Source: Sphaerosporella brunnea (taxonomy: Eukaryota > Ascomycota > Pezizomycetes > Pezizales > Pyronemataceae). From it: a stretch of DNA of 64,000 nt. The stretch covers positions 1 through 64,000 of the forward strand of contig VXIS01000070.1 in assembly GCA_008704415.1 (NCBI GenBank), written 5' to 3'. This document shows, piece by piece, positions 24,601 to 34,192 of this stretch. A program made the position numbers and the translations under genes. How positions within the stretch are numbered: the stretch's first letter is position 1; every line of letters starts with the position of its first letter. The notes below the pieces were generated by a model. The model had not been told where the DNA came from, did not search any database, and saw nothing but the letters and a program-made list of their open reading frames with translations.

Positions 24601-24943
24601 AATGGCCGCCGGTAACCTAGGCATCAACCATGTCACCAGGAGCACAGCGCCGAGACGGGAACACTTCCTGCCCACACAATCGCCTTAATCGAAGACAGGC
24701 CTAGGGGTACGTTTCACAGCTGTCCACCCAGCACGCCTGTGCAAGACTCCCGCTTGCTGAGGATGCTCCTGGCGGTAGGCAGGGATGTTGGGATACATAA
24801 CGGTCAAGCACCGCATGGCCCTTTATCGATATCCGCTGGTTACCATACATCACCTGCCGGCAACAACTTGAATTCTTCTTTACAACACCATTTCAGAGCG
24901 GATCGGGCGGCATAGGAGTCCGCGGCGAATTATCCTGCTGGCC
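21643..24943. other. Gene-poor intergenic region upstream of the permease
   Basis: About 3.3 kb without a supportable gene. A segment near 23120-23205 (cttcccgtcgctctatagcggccga) recurs near 59649-59740, marking a dispersed repeat. A poly-G run sits at 22173-22184. Short open frames, including 23413-23736, show no domain and no consistent splice partners. The last few hundred bases are presumably the permease promoter. Confidence 0.5.
23120..23205 (+). repeat. Dispersed repeat, copy 1
   Basis: Shares cttcccgtcgctctatagcg and the following interrupted similarity (gatcgat, caagcagc, ttcct, tgtatag) with 59649-59740 on the same strand. Element type unknown; the flanks are not alike. Confidence 0.55.
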
Positions 24944-27478
24944 ATGGGGCTTCAAAACGAAATGACGCCGACCAAACTGGAGGGAGGCTTCAGCAAGGAT
25001 CATGACGATGCCATGATGTATACCGGGCGGGTGGACCCCAATGAATATGGCACATTGAAGCGAGAGTATGAGGCATAATCGGCTGTGGCAGGCGAGCGTT
25101 GTTTCTGACGGCGATACAGACTCAAGAGCAGACATGTGCAATTCATCGCTATTGGTGGAATGATCGGTACAGCGCATCGCTCTTTCCATGACGGCATGCT
25201 AACTGCGTGATGCAGGTACTGGACTGTTCGTTGGGACTGGTGTAGCCTTGGAGAGGGCAGGGCCGCTTTCCATATTTCTGGCTTTCACGATTGTTGGTAT
25301 GTACTCCGCCTGGCTTACAACCCTTGCCCATCAATGTCGTGCAAGATTGGGCTTAGCCATGGACACACAGGGAGCGTTGTCTTCGCAATGGTCCAAAGCT
25401 TGGGCGAAATTGTGACCTGGTTACCCATCAGTGGAGGATTGACTGTTTACGCCTACCGGTATGCCGATCCTGCCATGGGATTCGCAATGGTAAGGGACAC
25501 ACTGAAACACTTTATCTCCAACGCTTACCAACTCTTATAGGGCTGGAACTATGCAGTGAGCGCCGGTGTTGTGCTATGCGCCGAAATATCTGCAGCATCT
25601 GTATGTCTCTTTCGTCTTGTGTTGGGTAATGCTGACCAATCGGCTTTTAGATTGTCATCGGATATTGGGACGACTCGGTGCACGTTGGGGTCTGGATAGC
25701 CATTATTCTGGTGGTAATCGTTGCCCTCAACAGTTTTGTCGTAGGTGGATATGGCGAAGCCGAATTCATCTTTGCCAGTGAGTGACTCAGAGTGAGCCAA
25801 GTTTTGGTCATGACCCATCACTCATGGAATTATAGGCTTCAAAATCCTAACGATTCTCGGCCTGTTGCTTTTGGCGTTCATACTAGCGCTTGGCGGGGGA
25901 CCGTAAGTAAAACAAATTCAAGCCTTCTTTGTGAGGGTGCTAATTTGTGAGTGCAGAGATCATGACCGCAAAGGCTTCCGATACTGGAAAAATCCAGGCG
26001 CCATGAAAGAATATCTCGTGGAAGGAGATGCTGGGCGGTTCTGTGGGTTCTTGAAATCGTTCGTCAATGCTGTGTTCTCTTTCCTGGGAGCCGAAGTCAT
26101 TGCTGTTGCAGCCTGTGAGACCAAGTAGCTGTGCATCCAACCACGGTTGAACGGGCTTGTTGCTAAAAGGTGATCCAGGCATCCTCGTCAAAACATCCCA
26201 AAAGCCGTCCGACGTGAGTACTCCAACTTTTGCCTTGTTCTTACTAGGCTCTTGCGATGCTGACTCATGGCAGGCACTTTTTGGAGGTTCGAAACAGTCT
26301 GGCCGAAACATGGCCCTCATCACTAACAATGTGTAGGATTCTGTTCTTCTATGTTTTCGGCGTGCTCGCAATCGGGGTTCTTGTTCCCTATGACGACCCC
26401 AGTCTCGCAGCAGCCATCGCCAAAGGCGCCAAAGGAGCCGCTGGTTCGCCGTGGGTCGTTGCAATCCAAAACGCGGGAATACCGGTCCTCCCGCACATCA
26501 TCAATGCGGTTATCTTGACCTCTGCGTACGTATTTCTTCCTAAGCATAAGCCCTTTCGCTAGCCTAAGAGCTAACAAACATAAATCACAAAGCTGGTCCT
26601 GCGGCAATGCGTTTGCCTACGCTGGAAGCCGAAACCTGTATGCCCTAGGTAAGTGCCTCCAGCCAATGGTGATGTCATTGATTAGGACAGTGGTTAATGG
26701 TCTACCACAGCGATCTCCGGCAGTGCTCCCAAGATATTTGCGAAATGCACAAAACGCGGCATTCCCATATATTCCGTAGCGGCGGTCTGCGGGTTTGGCC
26801 TTCTCTCCTTCCTGAATGTTGGCCGGAATAGTGCGGTGGTTTTCAACTGGTTCGTAAATCTGGTGTGTATTCCCTCCCTTTTGACGCTCTCTCTCTCTCC
26901 ACCACCATCCTTGTAACTGAATGTATGCAGACTACAATCAGCGGCCTGTTCAATTGGTTCACGTTGGGCGTATCCTACATCCGCTTCCGAAAAGGCATGG
27001 AAGTGCAAGGCATTTCCCGCGATTCTCTACCGTTCAAGGGCTTCTTCCAGCCATACGCGGCGTGGTACACGGTGCTCATGAGCGTCTTTTTAATCCTGAT
27101 CACCGGCTTCAACGTTTTCTTCCCGGGCCACTTCACGGCCGCGGATTTCTTTTCGTCGTATGGTGGCATCGCGATGTACATTGTGCCGTAGTAGGTGTCC
27201 GCCGCAGCAGCTCTTAATTTGGCCGCCGGGTGCGGCGAGGCCGGGGAGAGTCTTTGCTAACGTGTGACAGCGTTTTTCACAAACTGTATTATCGCCAGCC
27301 CACGGTGCCGTACGATAAGATGGATTTTTATACGGGAAAGGCGGAGGTTGATAGCGATGAGGCCGCGAACGTGCCGCCGCAACCAAGGAACGTTTGGGAG
27401 AGTAGGTGCTGGCCAGACCCATGGGATGCAGAGATGTTGCTAACTTTGTGGACAGAGATCTGGTTCGCGATTGCATAG
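24944..27478 (+). CDS. Yeast-type amino acid permease (APC superfamily), 16 exons
   Basis: Plasma-membrane proton/amino-acid symporter of the fungal AAP family. Exons: 24944-25065, 25120-25166, 25216-25300, 25357-25489, 25541-25600, 25651-25777, 25836-25902, 25957-26124, 26179-26213, 26274-26286, 26337-26525, 26593-26648, 26711-26862, 26931-27187, 27271-27401, 27456-27478. They give 554 aa, the usual length, with about 12 membrane segments. Splicing restores the family landmarks RHVQFIAIGGMIGTGLFVGTG, QSLGEIVTWLPISGG, AMGFAMGWNYAVS, GYGEAEFIFAS, GGGPDHDRKGFRYWKNPG, HPRQNIPKAVRRTFWRILFFY, LVPYDDP, AIQNAGIPVLPHIINAVILTSA, and the C-terminal KMDFYTGKAE and IWFAIA. Exon 10 has only 13 nt. The donor at 26125 is GTAGCT and that at 25301 GTACTC, both weak. 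Substrate range cannot be read from sequence. Confidence 0.93.
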
Positions 27479-28110
27479 TAGGTGGAGGGAGGCGGGGGCT
27501 TAGACTTTTTTTTTGGTTTTGGCCCACGACTTTCTCTGGTTAACCTCGGCCCCCCCCCCCGTACTGGATGCGCGGGGCCCGGGGTCATGGTTCACACTGG
27601 GAGATATCAGCTACCTATAAAATCAGTTTTGCTCTATACTGTCATTCCCAAACTTGCCATTGAAGTTTTTCCGCGTCGCCGCCGCCGGGTCAGGTGCGGC
27701 CCAGACACGAGACCACCTTTTTTTAAGTTTTGCAGACGGTGGAAGAACAGATGGCCCGGTCTTATGGAAGACAAGTTGCGGAGACCGCAACAGAAGCGCT
27801 GGCCGACAACGGCTGCCGCCCGCGGCCACAGATGCACGGAGCTTCCTTCCTGAGTGCTGCGAAAGTTGGGACTGCGGCATAACGTGTTGATCTCTCTCTC
27901 TCCTTCTCTGCTTTCCATGAAACGAATTCCCTTGCACGAGCAACCACCGGCGGGTACAATTCCTTTGGTCACATTTCCTTCTTGGGGCCGCGCGGCCGGC
28001 ACCAGTAGTAGTAGTAGTAGTAGTAATAGGTAGGCCTCGACCTAAGGTGTAGCACACAGCCATCATATATGCCATGGCCGAACACCGAACACAATATACA
28101 ATATGATTAC
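27479..28110. other. Intergenic region ending in a LINE-like 3' tail
   Basis: Past the permease stop there is a (GTA)n/(TAG)n microsatellite at about 28005-28024 and, at 28066-28110, a stretch (atatgccatggccgaa...caatatgatta) closely resembling the terminal sequence of the LINE-like repeats at 52.8, 55.3 and 56.3 kb. It abuts the inverted-repeat element at 28111. No gene seen. Confidence 0.45.
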
Positions 28111-28336
28111 GGGCCCGTCTGGATTCGCGGTATTTAGGAGATGGTGGGTCATTCGGCCCTTAAATACCGTTAGGGGTGTGTGGCCCCCGTCAGTGTCACC
28201 GCTCCCGCTCTGCCCGCTTCTACAAGAGACGACCGTCACTGCTCACTTCCTGCGGCCGAATCCAAACAACAGCGGAAATATATTGTTGTGGTCAAGTGAC
28301 CACCATCTCCTAAATACCGCGAATCCAGACGGGCCC
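28111..28336. mobile_element. MITE-like element with 37-bp terminal inverted repeats
   Basis: A 226-bp element whose ends are inverted copies: 28111-28147 starts GGGCCCGTCTGGATTCGCGG, and the right end, 28300-28336, reads the same on the other strand without mismatch for about 37 bp. There is no open frame inside. Target-site duplication is not clear (left flank attac, right flank taaaa). The superfamily is undecided. Confidence 0.75.
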
Positions 28337-28590
28337 TAAAACAAAAAACAAAAGCCTCCGCCGCCGCCGCTGAAACAACCTTCCCCCTCCCCCCATAGAA
28401 GCTCTCGACTCTACCAACTAGACAAAAGCTTACCCAATCCCAATCCCAATCTCTCCCGGCCCCAAACCCAAAAAAACAAGCATGATCATAACCATATCGC
28501 GTCCGGACCCCCGGCACCGCCGTCAAGTCAAGCCAATTAAATTGCAAGTCCGTGTCCCGGCCGTGAAAGAAAGCAACAAAACCCCAGACC

Positions 28591-28947
28591 ATGGCATTCC
28601 GCAGCCTGCGGCAGCTACTGCTGCGGCGGCGATCCTCCTCTTCCTCCTCAGCCTCCACAGCCTCCCTATCCCAGAAACCCGCGGAAGCCTCCACAAAACC
28701 CGCCGCAAAACTGCGAAAGAAGAAGAAGAAGAAGAAGAAGAAACCCCGCCGCGGCCACTGCGGCGCTTGCTACGACCCTTGCAGCCGCTACACGCACCCG
28801 CCGCCGCCGCTTCCTTTGCCTGCTCCGCAACTAGGACCCGATGGGGGCAGCTGGTGCACGTGCTGCTTCGAGTGCGTGCTGATGCAGGGGCTGGAGTGGG
28901 ATATGCAGCGGCTTGAAGCGGAGGAGGAGGAGGGGGGCGATGGGTAG
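28591..28947 (+). CDS. Possible small basic, cysteine-containing protein (118 aa)
   Basis: Single open frame from ATG at 28591 in a fair initiation context (accATGg). The N-terminal part is arginine/serine-rich and could be a mitochondrial or nuclear targeting sequence. The middle has a run of nine lysines (AAG repeats). The C-terminal half has cysteine pairs, GHCGACYDPC and WCTCCFECVL, then an acidic tail EAEEEEGG. The cysteine spacing looks purposeful, but no family is recognised and the low-complexity content could create a spurious frame. Confidence 0.4.
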   Translation: MAFRSLRQLLLRRRSSSSSSASTASLSQKPAEASTKPAAKLRKKKKKKKKKPRRGHCGACYDPCSRYTHPPPPLPLPAPQLGPDGGSWCTCCFECVLMQGLEWDMQRLEAEEEEGGDG

Positions 28948-29318
28948 TAGATCACTGTTCACTGGAAGGAAATGGTTGGAGGAGCAGCCGGGAGAACAGA
29001 TGTCAATGCGCTCTGTCTGTACATAATTGTGGAGAAAGCAGATAACGCCAACGCCAGCCCCCAACCCCCACATCCTACCTGCTGATTAGAAAAGGAAGGA
29101 AAGGAAAAGGAAATACATGAGAAACATAGGCCCACCCCCCCCCCCCCCCACACCAATACCTAAGGCGTCATTGACATGTGCTCGATCCCGTTTTTAATGG
29201 CAGCGGGTGCCCCCCTTCCCCCTTGCAGAAAAACGATGACTGCGGGAACAAGAAGCCAACGCCATACATAACTCCCATGCAATGCCATCCCGCACGAAAA
29301 TGAAAAAAGCCCCGGGGT

Positions 29319-29562
29319 GCGCCACACGAGGACGCTATTTGTAGAAAAGAAACATGAGAAAAATGAAACATGAAAACCCCGGTGCGCCTCACAAGGGCGC
29401 GACGCCGCCACAAGGACGTCATTGTCTCACGAGGACAAGAGCGCCACACAAGGACGCAGCATCATGATGAATGATTGATGCCGACACCTCACGCGGATGT
29501 CTGTAGTGCCAACACGAGGACACAGGCGCCACACGAGGGCGCGCACGCCTCACGAGGGCGTG
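29319..29562. repeat. Array of nine variable-stem, constant-loop hairpins
   Basis: Nine units, each a 5-6 nt stem around a loop of the type [AT]CAC[GA]AG (once ending GCG; two units one base longer). Perfect stems: 29384-29400 GCGCC/GGCGC, 29422-29438 TTGTC/GACAA, 29526-29542 GCGCC/GGCGC, 29544-29562 CACGCC/GGCGTG. Stems with one C-A mismatch next to the loop: 29319-29335, 29401-29420, 29441-29457, 29483-29501, 29506-29523. The stem sequence changes from unit to unit on both sides together while the loop stays the same. Confidence 0.7.
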
Positions 29563-30409
29563 ATGAGGACTGCGAACCTCAGATCATGAGTTCCGGAAGT
29601 GTAAGGAGGCGCGTACCGCTCGTCAACAAGCCGATACTGGGATTGGATACCGAGTGATGTGGTGTGCTGGAGTGAAGTTAGCGCAGCGATCGGCGGCGGC
29701 AGCAGCAGTGAGAGCTTACCTTTCCGGATGTCGCGAGAACTATTGCTGTTTCTCAGTAGCCGTCAATACGCTGGCCAAACAACTTTTCGTATACGAAGTC
29801 GAAATCTGATAGCACGGTCAGGAAATAGAATTGAGTCGACACCGGACCATGCATACCGTATCTTCGCAAAGAGCACTCCACCAGATTCACTGCACGAGGG
29901 CGAAGGGCCGGTCCGAAACTGGATGGATATGAATCCATAAGCTTTCAGGAGGAAATCGTTATCGCGCACCATAGCGTCAAAGGCGACTAGCCACCATATT
30001 ACGATCGATCGTCGGCGACATCGGCGGGATAAACGTTACAGCCTGAGCGGCCATCAGCCATGCCGTTAATTGGGACTTGTGTCGTTGGTATGCATTCTGT
30101 GAGTGTTAGCAGTGATTGCAAAATAGCACCGAGGGAGAAAGACCAATTTTTGTAACCGCGGTGGACCCGTTCCCGGTGGATCTGTCAACGAAGTCAAGGT
30201 TGTTCACGTGGGATGCTGGTTATCGGATAGATAGTCGGTTGCAATACTTTTGTTTGGAGTCACCGGGATTGAAGCGATTACGACAACGGTCTTCTGTAGG
30301 AATTGTTAGCTGAGCAGTTACATAACGACTCAAGACAAATGCACTTACCTACTGTCCATAATGGCTGCGCTACGATTCCGTTCACGAACTTAGAAGATGA
30401 AACGGCGAT

Positions 30410-30641
30410 GGACCAACACGAGGATCCAAATCCAAGGACCACACGAGGATCCGACTGCTGGAGGACCACACGAGGATCCGACTGCTGGAGGACCACACGA
30501 GGATCCAAAGTTCGGTAACCATCCGGCGATCGAAAGCGGTGGACCAACACGAGGGTCCGTATCCAAAACGAAAACCAAAGCTTCACAACTTCACCATGGC
30601 CAGCACGAGGGTCTGATACCGAGGGACCTCACGAGGATCCC
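30410..30641. repeat. Second cluster of the same hairpin units, partly as a 27-bp tandem repeat
   Basis: Units at 30410-30427, 30436-30452, 30463-30479, 30490-30506, 30541-30558, about 30598-30613 and 30623-30641. Loops are AACACGAG, ACACGAG or TCACGAG (the weakest, 30598, reads AGCACGAG). Stems are GGACC/GATCC (one mismatch), GGACC/GGTCC at 30541 (perfect) and GGGACC/GATCCC. The three middle units are spaced exactly 27 bp apart and are a tandem repeat. Confidence 0.7.
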
Positions 30642-32800
30642 GACAAAAAACAAAGGTAGGGAACCAAACTAAGGAAACCTTCCATCGTGGGGGGGGGGGC
30701 AATAAGAAAATTACAAATCCTACAAGGGGAATCCGATGGGTCTTCCTTTCCCCAATGTCAGCAAACAGTACCAAACGACCAGAAGGAGAGCGACAAACCT
30801 GGGCAAAAACGGTGGGGACTCGGGCGTGGTGTACGAAAGGGCATCAGGGACTTGCATGGCACGTTCAATTTACACTGGCATCGAAACCGAAACCGTGCTG
30901 CGGCTATCAGTATGCGCAAGAACGCAATCACCTACCGCTGAACCTCCATATGTGCATGGCCCACTTCGTGCTACCTATCTGTTGTGTCACACCGTCCCCT
31001 GCTCTACGGACTGTACCTTCAGGCGGAACGCGGGATGTTGTCGGTCCGGGTCGGTGCTCCGGCCGGGGGGGTGGGTAGACTGCTGCAAGAGTCAACTTCG
31101 GAGAGAGAGTTGTTACTCAATCTGTTGAGAGCCATTCTTGTCCTTGCTGCGAAGCGCGGGTGATCGTTGCAGGTTGCGGGGGGGGGGGGGGGATTGGGTG
31201 ATTGGAATTGGTCAATTTGGGGCTCGATACGATAGAGTTCGGTCGCCACTGGCACGGCGATTGTCTGCGGGATCAATTGGTGAGCCATGCCACATAATCG
31301 CTGTTCGCATTCCCGTCACAGTACATACGCGGTTCCCTTCGGTCCGATGCATGCAATTGACGACAGGCGGGGGATGACGCCGAAGAAGCCGAGAGGCACA
31401 AGGCATGAAACATCAAAGGCGGGTCCGTCATGATGTGATACTAATATTCCTCCTTAACGAGAGTGGGGAGACTTGGCGGTTCCGATAGCGAAGGATTTTT
31501 TTAATATTTTTTTTCACGCAAAAGTCTGGCTCGAGATGGGGGCTTTTTTATAGGCGGGCGCGCACAGCGAGGAGAGGAAGGCAAAGGATTATCGCATGAC
31601 GACCACACCACTGCGTGGTTTGTCTCCAGAAGCTGCGATCACACGCTCGAAACCGGTTGTGGGGTGGAGGGTGGAGGGTGGAGGGTGGCGAGCTCACTTT
31701 ACTCACTCACTCACTCGCCCACTCGATCACTGCCGCCAAACGCTGCCCCACGGCAGTGATGGTCGCAGCCAATCGTTGCTGGGTTCCCCTCCCCCACTGC
31801 TTCACGTAACGGGAAATGCATCTCGATGAGGTTTTGTCCTGCTGCCTGCCCGCTTTCTTTTGCCGAAGGGGCGACTTTGTGTTACGACATCGTCACGCGA
31901 CAAAAGCGCAGGAAGCAGCCCGCACGGCAAGCCACCCCATCCACTGCAGCGACTGCACCCAACTGCATTCCTCCGCCCTGCCTCCCTCACCGATCGACCG
32001 AAAAGGCGGATCGGCCGTCAGGAATGCTGCCATGGGGAAGTACCGTGGCATCTCTCCCAAGTATGTAGCTAGCGATAGCAGAGCTGTGATAGGCCACATC
32101 ACTATGAGTAGAGCTCTTTGGAGCTCGATTGTGTTATGCAAGCCAAGACCAGCCAGGCTGTTGCCGCTTTTAGGGCGCGTTGACCCCAGATCTGCAAGTC
32201 TCGCACGATCGGCAGAGGACATTTCCTGAAGCGGTGAGGGCCGTGCTGCTGCAACAGGTTTTCGACCAAACGGCGGCGGCTTCTGCATACCCCGCATTTT
32301 GTCACACGACCGCCCAGCAGCGGATGGCTGCGCTTTGGGACTAGCGTCGCTGGTTGATTGGCACGGGGCTGCACACTGCCGCGGACGAATTGATTGCCTC
32401 TCGCCCCACCATCAGCCCACGACGCTGCGGGTTGCGGGTGGGTGGAGGAGGATGGAGAGGGAGGGGCGAGGGGCGAGGGCGAGGGAAGGACGAGGGAGCA
32501 AGGAGCAGGAGGCATGGCGCCGACGCCCTCGAGCAGCAGCAGCAGCTCCGGCAGCAACAGCTCCGGCAGCAGCTTCATGCAAAGCGTCATTCTAAATTCC
32601 CTTTTATACCAATCACCCTCCACTTCCTGCTGCTTTTCCTTCTCCCTCCACTGTCACAGTCACGAGCACTGAGTACTGCCCCTCCCCCCCCCCAAAAACA
32701 AAACACCCCACAACACAATCTATCGAACAATCACTCCACAACCGCATCTGCAGTTTATCCGTTCCGAATTCCAATTACTTGATCTTCGTTTCATTCCGCA

Positions 32801-33522
32801 ATGCCTTCCAAGAAGACAAAAGCTACCAGCGAGGTTGCCGCCGAACCCCCAGCCGATGCCCCTGCCAAGGAGGCTGCCGCCAATGAGCCCACGGAAACCA
32901 AGAAGCACCGCCGAGGAAGCTCGACCGCAGAAGGAGGACAGGTCTTCAAGGCTGAAGATCTGGGTATGTGCTCACCCGCTGTCACTTTTACGGCCACCGG
33001 GCCACTGGCCACTGACCACTGACACTGTCACAGCTGCGGACAAGACGCCCATAATAATAACGAAGGAGGTCGCAAGACTGAATTGGTGAGCAGGGCCCTT
33101 TTGACGCTGGCAGTGAGCACGGACACTGATGTATCGTCACTGGCTCTCAGGAAGATGAACACTTCACCCTCGACCGTTGAGGACGTCAACCTCTCCCAGC
33201 CACTCACCAACCCGCCATTGAGAGCTGTCAAGATTTGGTTCCCGAGCGGAATTCAGGTTACTGCACGGAACCTGAAGGGCGTGACGATCAAGGACGCACT
33301 GAAAGCCATTTACAAGCTCTATCACAAGAAGGTAATTCATCACTGCTATCTCGACGTTCGATCGATTGGAACTAATTACTTCAGGCCGACGACGAGCTGG
33401 ACTTGCCGGTCTTGGATACCATTGAGTGGACGGAATTCTTCGCTACTGATCGAGACGACTGGGGTGCGGTTTTGGTGAAGCAGAAGAAGGAGCAGGCTCC
33501 AGTCGGCAAGAAGAAGAAGTAA
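32801..33522 (+). CDS. DUF6699-like fungal protein (177 aa)
   Basis: Exons 32801-32963, 33034-33085, 33151-33331, 33385-33522. The N-terminal 55 residues are alanine/lysine-rich and disordered (MPSKKTKATSEVAAEPPADA). The folded part reads NPPLRAVKIWFPSGIQVTA then GVTIKDALKAIYKLYH. This resembles the fungal DUF6699 pattern of a proline-leucine lead, a beta strand and a GVTVxDVLxAIY helix. The end is ELDLPVLDTIEWTEFFATDRDDWGAVL followed by GKKKK. The DUF6699 match is from memory of the pattern, not a search. Function unknown. The intron phases agree and the ATG has a TCCGCAATG context. Confidence 0.72.
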
Positions 33523-34192
33523 AGGAGTGAAGCCTCATACTCCTCGCCTTGACTGCTGCGGTCTAGGCCCTTCCGTTGTTGAATTGCTGGAACAACGGTT
33601 GTTTTGCCATCATGTATATTCGTCGATGGTGTGATGTCATAGAGCATCATTATTTTTGTTCTTTTTTTTTCATCTACATTCATTCGGACATCTATGAGCT
33701 GAGCTATCGAAATACTCTTCCGCAACAAATATATCATTGAGCCGCTACGAGCTAAGCATGACTACTCCCGCCTACCATTCGCGACCGAGCACAATATGAT
33801 CCTGCACCACTTTCACCTGTTGGAATCGCAACATTACTTGTGCCATCCATGTTGGTATATATCCGCGGGGACGTCAACTTGAGCTTTCAAGCGAGTGATC
33901 TTTTATGATTCTCGATAAAACTGGAAGCTTCCTTTGAGTCGGCGGTGTGATGGGCGTCTGCCGCCGGGGGCGCGGTGGAACGTATGGATTAGGACGTGAA
34001 GGCGGAGGAGTATGGAGATGCTTGTTCGCCTGGTTCAGAACTCCGCTGGCTTGTCGCTCGCAACGCCATTATGACGCAGCAGCGGCTGTGACATCACCAT
34101 CCAAAAACCTGGCCAACGTCGAACACTCGAACGCAGACAAAATACTCCCGCTTCCCATCTCACAAAATCACCAATCCTCAAATACCATCAAA
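33523..34192. other. Intergenic region and 5' leader of the HAM1-like gene
   Basis: The open frame of the next gene extends upstream to an ATG at 33947, but residues encoded from 33947 to 34192 look like leader sequence (low complexity, no family similarity). No separate gene seen. Confidence 0.55.

Larger units (their letters stand above)
28948..32800. other. Gene-poor region with hairpin arrays and simple repeats
   Basis: No gene could be supported over 3.85 kb. The region holds two arrays of short hairpins with a shared loop (29319-29562 and 30410-30641, listed separately), poly-C/poly-G runs at 29132-29149, 30690-30699 and 31179-31191, a GGTGGAG tandem run at 31662-31688 followed by CACT repeats, and GC-rich sequence towards the promoter of the gene at 32801. 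Confidence 0.55.

Noticed and set aside
24078..24675. Overlapping 100-170 codon frames on both strands
   Set aside because: High GC leaves many frames open at once; none has recognisable content.
29281..30660. Hairpin array considered as a CRISPR array
   Set aside because: Spacing is irregular, the repeated part is only about 9-10 nt, and the genome is eukaryotic.
32102..32623. 173-codon minus-strand frame upstream of the DUF6699-like gene
   Set aside because: Low-complexity leucine/proline/serine sequence in GC-rich promoter DNA without any conserved pattern.
33947..34192. Upstream in-frame ATG of the HAM1-like gene
   Set aside because: The 82 added residues are low complexity and unlike the family, whereas the ATG at 34193 has a better context and begins the conserved region.
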